DNA of 64,000 nt from Terrihalobacillus insolitus (lineage in GTDB: Bacteria > Bacillota > Bacilli > Bacillales > Amphibacillaceae). This document shows positions 62,260 through 64,000 of this stretch, piece by piece (within the stretch, counting starts at the first letter, position 1; each line of letters opens with the position of its first letter). Location: assembly GCF_028416575.1 (NCBI RefSeq), contig NZ_JAMQKB010000012.1, forward strand, positions 19,368 to 83,367, given 5' to 3'. The notes below the pieces were generated by a model. The model worked only from the letters and a program-made list of their open reading frames with translations. It was not told where the DNA came from and made no database searches. Both the position numbers and the translations under genes were made by a program.

Positions 62260-63135
62260 ATGGAAGATATACTAAGACCTATTTACCAAGAACGTGCTAG
62301 TCAAAAAAACACACTTGGTGTTTTGATCATAGAAAAGAAAAAACCAAATAGCCCTGTAACGGATAACTTTGATGTAATACTTTTAATAATTGTAAAAGAA
62401 GCGGAACAGCCTTGGTATGTAAAACACTATGAATTTAACGATAAAACAGCTGCCATGCACATCGTCGATGAAACATTATTAACAAGATGGATGGATACAA
62501 GCACATTTCGTAGGTCTGTTGAATGGATTATATATGGGAAAACGGTTTTTGATCGCAATGAATACATTGCAAATTTAAAAGAACAGCTTCGGAATTTCCC
62601 GCAAGAAAAACGCGAACTAAAAATGGCGATGGAGTTTTCCAAGCTAATTCGAAGCTATATGGAATCAAAGGACTTATTTGAATCCGATCAACATTTAGAT
62701 GCATACAGCAGAATGCTTCACTCGCTTCATTATTTAGCACGGCTTGCAATTATAGAAAAAGGATACCATCCCGAGATAACAGTTTGGAATCAGGTAAAGC
62801 GAATTGATCCAGAGGTTTACAAGCTATATGAAGAATTGATAAAAAGTAACGAAGATCCAGGAAAACGAGTGGAACTAATGCTGTTGGCTGTAGAATTTGC
62901 AATTCGTTCAAGAGCAGAAAATTGCGCAAAGCATTTACTAAATATCATGACAAGTCGAGAAGAAGCGTGGACATTTGGAGAATTGAAAGTTCATCCGGAT
63001 ATTCAGCCATATACGTTAGAGTTGAGTTCAACAATTGAATACCTGGTCGGAAAAGGTATGATAGAAGTCGTACAATCAGAAACAAAAGGTAAAGGTGTTT
63101 TTCATCGAAAGTACAAAACGAATGTGGATAGATGA
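62260..63135 (+). CDS. ygxA: Nucleotidyltransferase-like protein YgxA
   Basis: 291 residues: N-terminal nucleotidyltransferase-like domain (about 10-115), then a helical region and a winged-helix-like C-terminus. Family landmarks LLIIVKEAEQPWYVKHYEFN and EWIIYGKTVFDRNEYI. The usual catalytic G-S-x-D motif of active nucleotidyltransferases is not evident, so it may be inactive. The place between ygzB and the rRNA operon is exactly that of ygxA in B. subtilis. ATG 62260 follows GGAGGAAA. Confidence 0.87.
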   Translation: MEDILRPIYQERASQKNTLGVLIIEKKKPNSPVTDNFDVILLIIVKEAEQPWYVKHYEFNDKTAAMHIVDETLLTRWMDTSTFRRSVEWIIYGKTVFDRNEYIANLKEQLRNFPQEKRELKMAMEFSKLIRSYMESKDLFESDQHLDAYSRMLHSLHYLARLAIIEKGYHPEITVWNQVKRIDPEVYKLYEELIKSNEDPGKRVELMLLAVEFAIRSRAENCAKHLLNIMTSREEAWTFGELKVHPDIQPYTLELSSTIEYLVGKGMIEVVQSETKGKGVFHRKYKTNVDR

Positions 63136-63169
63136 GAATCTCGTAGCTGTGAATGAGCATGTTGTTATA

Positions 63170-63285
63170 GTGTGTATTCAAAAAGTCGGCAAATTAGAAG
63201 GTCGACTAATGTCGTCGCGTCCTGTGGTAACGTCGACACTAGCACGTCCTGTGCGTCGCAAGCAGGTCGAGGCGGCGCTGTTTTG
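63170..63285. repeat. Family A dispersed element upstream of rRNA
   Basis: GTGTGTATTCAAAAAGTCGG, AGGTCGACTAATGTCGTCGC and CGTCGCAAGCAGGTCGAGGC match the 61.6-kb copy and the flank of the 193-bp array. The remaining spacer to 63540 contains no gene. Confidence 0.85.
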
Positions 63286-63555
63286 AGTAACGGAGCGAAA
63301 GTTTGTTGTTTCGAAAGCATTACCTCACGCGAAGAAAAAGTGTTCTTCTTTTTCTAAGGATATGCTTTTAATACGTGAGTAAGGCAATTACTTGAATTTA
63401 CTACCTTACTGCCTTGCTGCCTTGCGTCGAGAGATATACAACACTGTTGTTCGTGGGTAATAAGTGATATTGAAGAAGAAACCCTTAATGGAGCTCAACC
63501 ATAGCTGACTCGACCTTATAAATTCTGATCGTACAAAAAAGTGTTAACTATGTTA

Positions 63556-63737
63556 TTGACTTGGCTGTTTTATCGTGTTATATTTATTTCCGTCGTTGAA
63601 AAGAGAGGCGATTTTAGCTGCAAATTTAAATACGATGAAATGTTGACAATGAAAGTTCATCATGGTATATTAATTTAGCTGCTATCGAAAGCAACCACAA
63701 AAAATGGTTGACAGTGATTGCGGCGAGATGATATAAT
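63556..63737 (+). promoter_or_regulatory. Three tandem rRNA promoters
   Basis: P1 TTGACT (63556) - 17 bp - TATATT (63579). P2 TTGACA (63643) - 17 bp - TATATT (63666). P3 TTGACA (63708) - 18 bp - TATAAT (63732). All are close to sigma-A consensus and lie 175-360 bp upstream of the 16S start. Confidence 0.85.
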
Positions 63738-63911
63738 ATAAAAGTTGTCGCTAAGAAACGACATAATTTTGATCCTTGAAAACTGAACAAAACAACCAGT
63801 AATGTCAAGTAAGAAAAAGCTAGTTTTTCATTCGAGCAAGATGAAACGATCTTCGATTAAGTTCGCAACGTTTTGTTGCAACATCGAAGTCAGCACATCC
63901 ATGTGCAAACT

Positions 63912-64000
63912 TTTATGGAGAGTTTGATCTTGGCTCAGGACGAACGCTGGCGGCGTGCCTAATACATGCAAGTCGAGCGCGGGAAGCAAGCAATCGCCCT
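63912..64000 (+). rRNA. 16S ribosomal RNA, 5' end only
   Basis: TTTATGGAGAGTTTGATC followed by TTGGCTCAGGACGAACGCTG is the conserved 16S 5' end. The gene continues beyond the window. A leader with GAAAACTGAACAAAAC, commonly seen in Bacillus rRNA leaders, lies about 125 bp upstream. Confidence 0.97.

Overview
The window is chromosomal DNA of a low-GC, endospore-forming Firmicute of the family Bacillaceae. Spore genes (sspE, sspK, pdaA, two Sda-like checkpoint proteins) and MreBH point to Bacillales. The start of a 16S rRNA at the right edge carries a 5' end (GATCTTGGCTCAG, GAGCGCGGGAAGC) that I associate with Virgibacillus/Oceanobacillus-type halotolerant bacilli; the genus is an inference. 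Gene order matches Bacillus subtilis in two blocks. One is yfkH-yfkD-yfkC-pdaA-yfjP (17.9-22.6 kb). The other is yfhE-recX-yfhH-sspK-yfhP-mutY-sspE-ntdP-ygaD-ygaE-hemL(gsaB)-bcp-perR-ygzB-ygxA-rrn (46.4-64 kb), with a few insertions.

Layout. 0-7 kb: a truncated RluA-type pseudouridine synthase, an XRE regulator, two Sda-like genes, a HAD phosphatase, a short Aquifex-type aconitase and an EamA transporter. 7-12.4 kb: a coiled-coil protein with a 42-bp tandem repeat, then a NEW3 protein/ABC transporter operon divergent from a sigma/anti-sigma pair. 12.4-17.5 kb: DUF2164, MreBH, a YflJ-like protein, a SRAP gene broken by one TGA codon, and a PAS-GGDEF-EAL protein. 17.5-24.6 kb: the yfk/pda block, an alkylbase glycosylase and a 52-bp tandem array. 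24.8-36 kb: an acyl-CoA synthetase, a GltB-like FMN protein, CtsR-controlled clpE, a Gln/Ala-rich small protein, a secreted metallo-beta-lactamase-fold protein, psuG-psuK, yhfH and isocitrate lyase. 36-43 kb: tRNA-Ala beside a RelE/ParE-type toxin-antitoxin pair and a degenerate tRNA copy, a 193-bp tandem array, a TrpXYZ-type ABC importer, and a pair of low-complexity secreted proteins of opposite charge. 43-64 kb: an M20 amidohydrolase shortened by a stop codon, regulators, a DnaA-box cluster, the conserved yfh/yga block and the rRNA promoter region.

Non-coding content is unusually rich. One dispersed element family (A) has TGTTCAAAAAGTC-type ends, and two of its copies carry or adjoin tandem arrays. 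A second family (B) has four copies, all in the same orientation, and can fold into three hairpins with G-U-preserving changes that suggest RNA. Also present are a structured leader in front of a GNAT acetyltransferase, a DnaA-box cluster away from dnaA, three CtsR boxes upstream of clpE, and a PerR box upstream of perR. No CRISPR array, prophage or transposase was seen. The least explained items are family B, the GNAT leader, the acidic/basic secreted pair and the tandem arrays.
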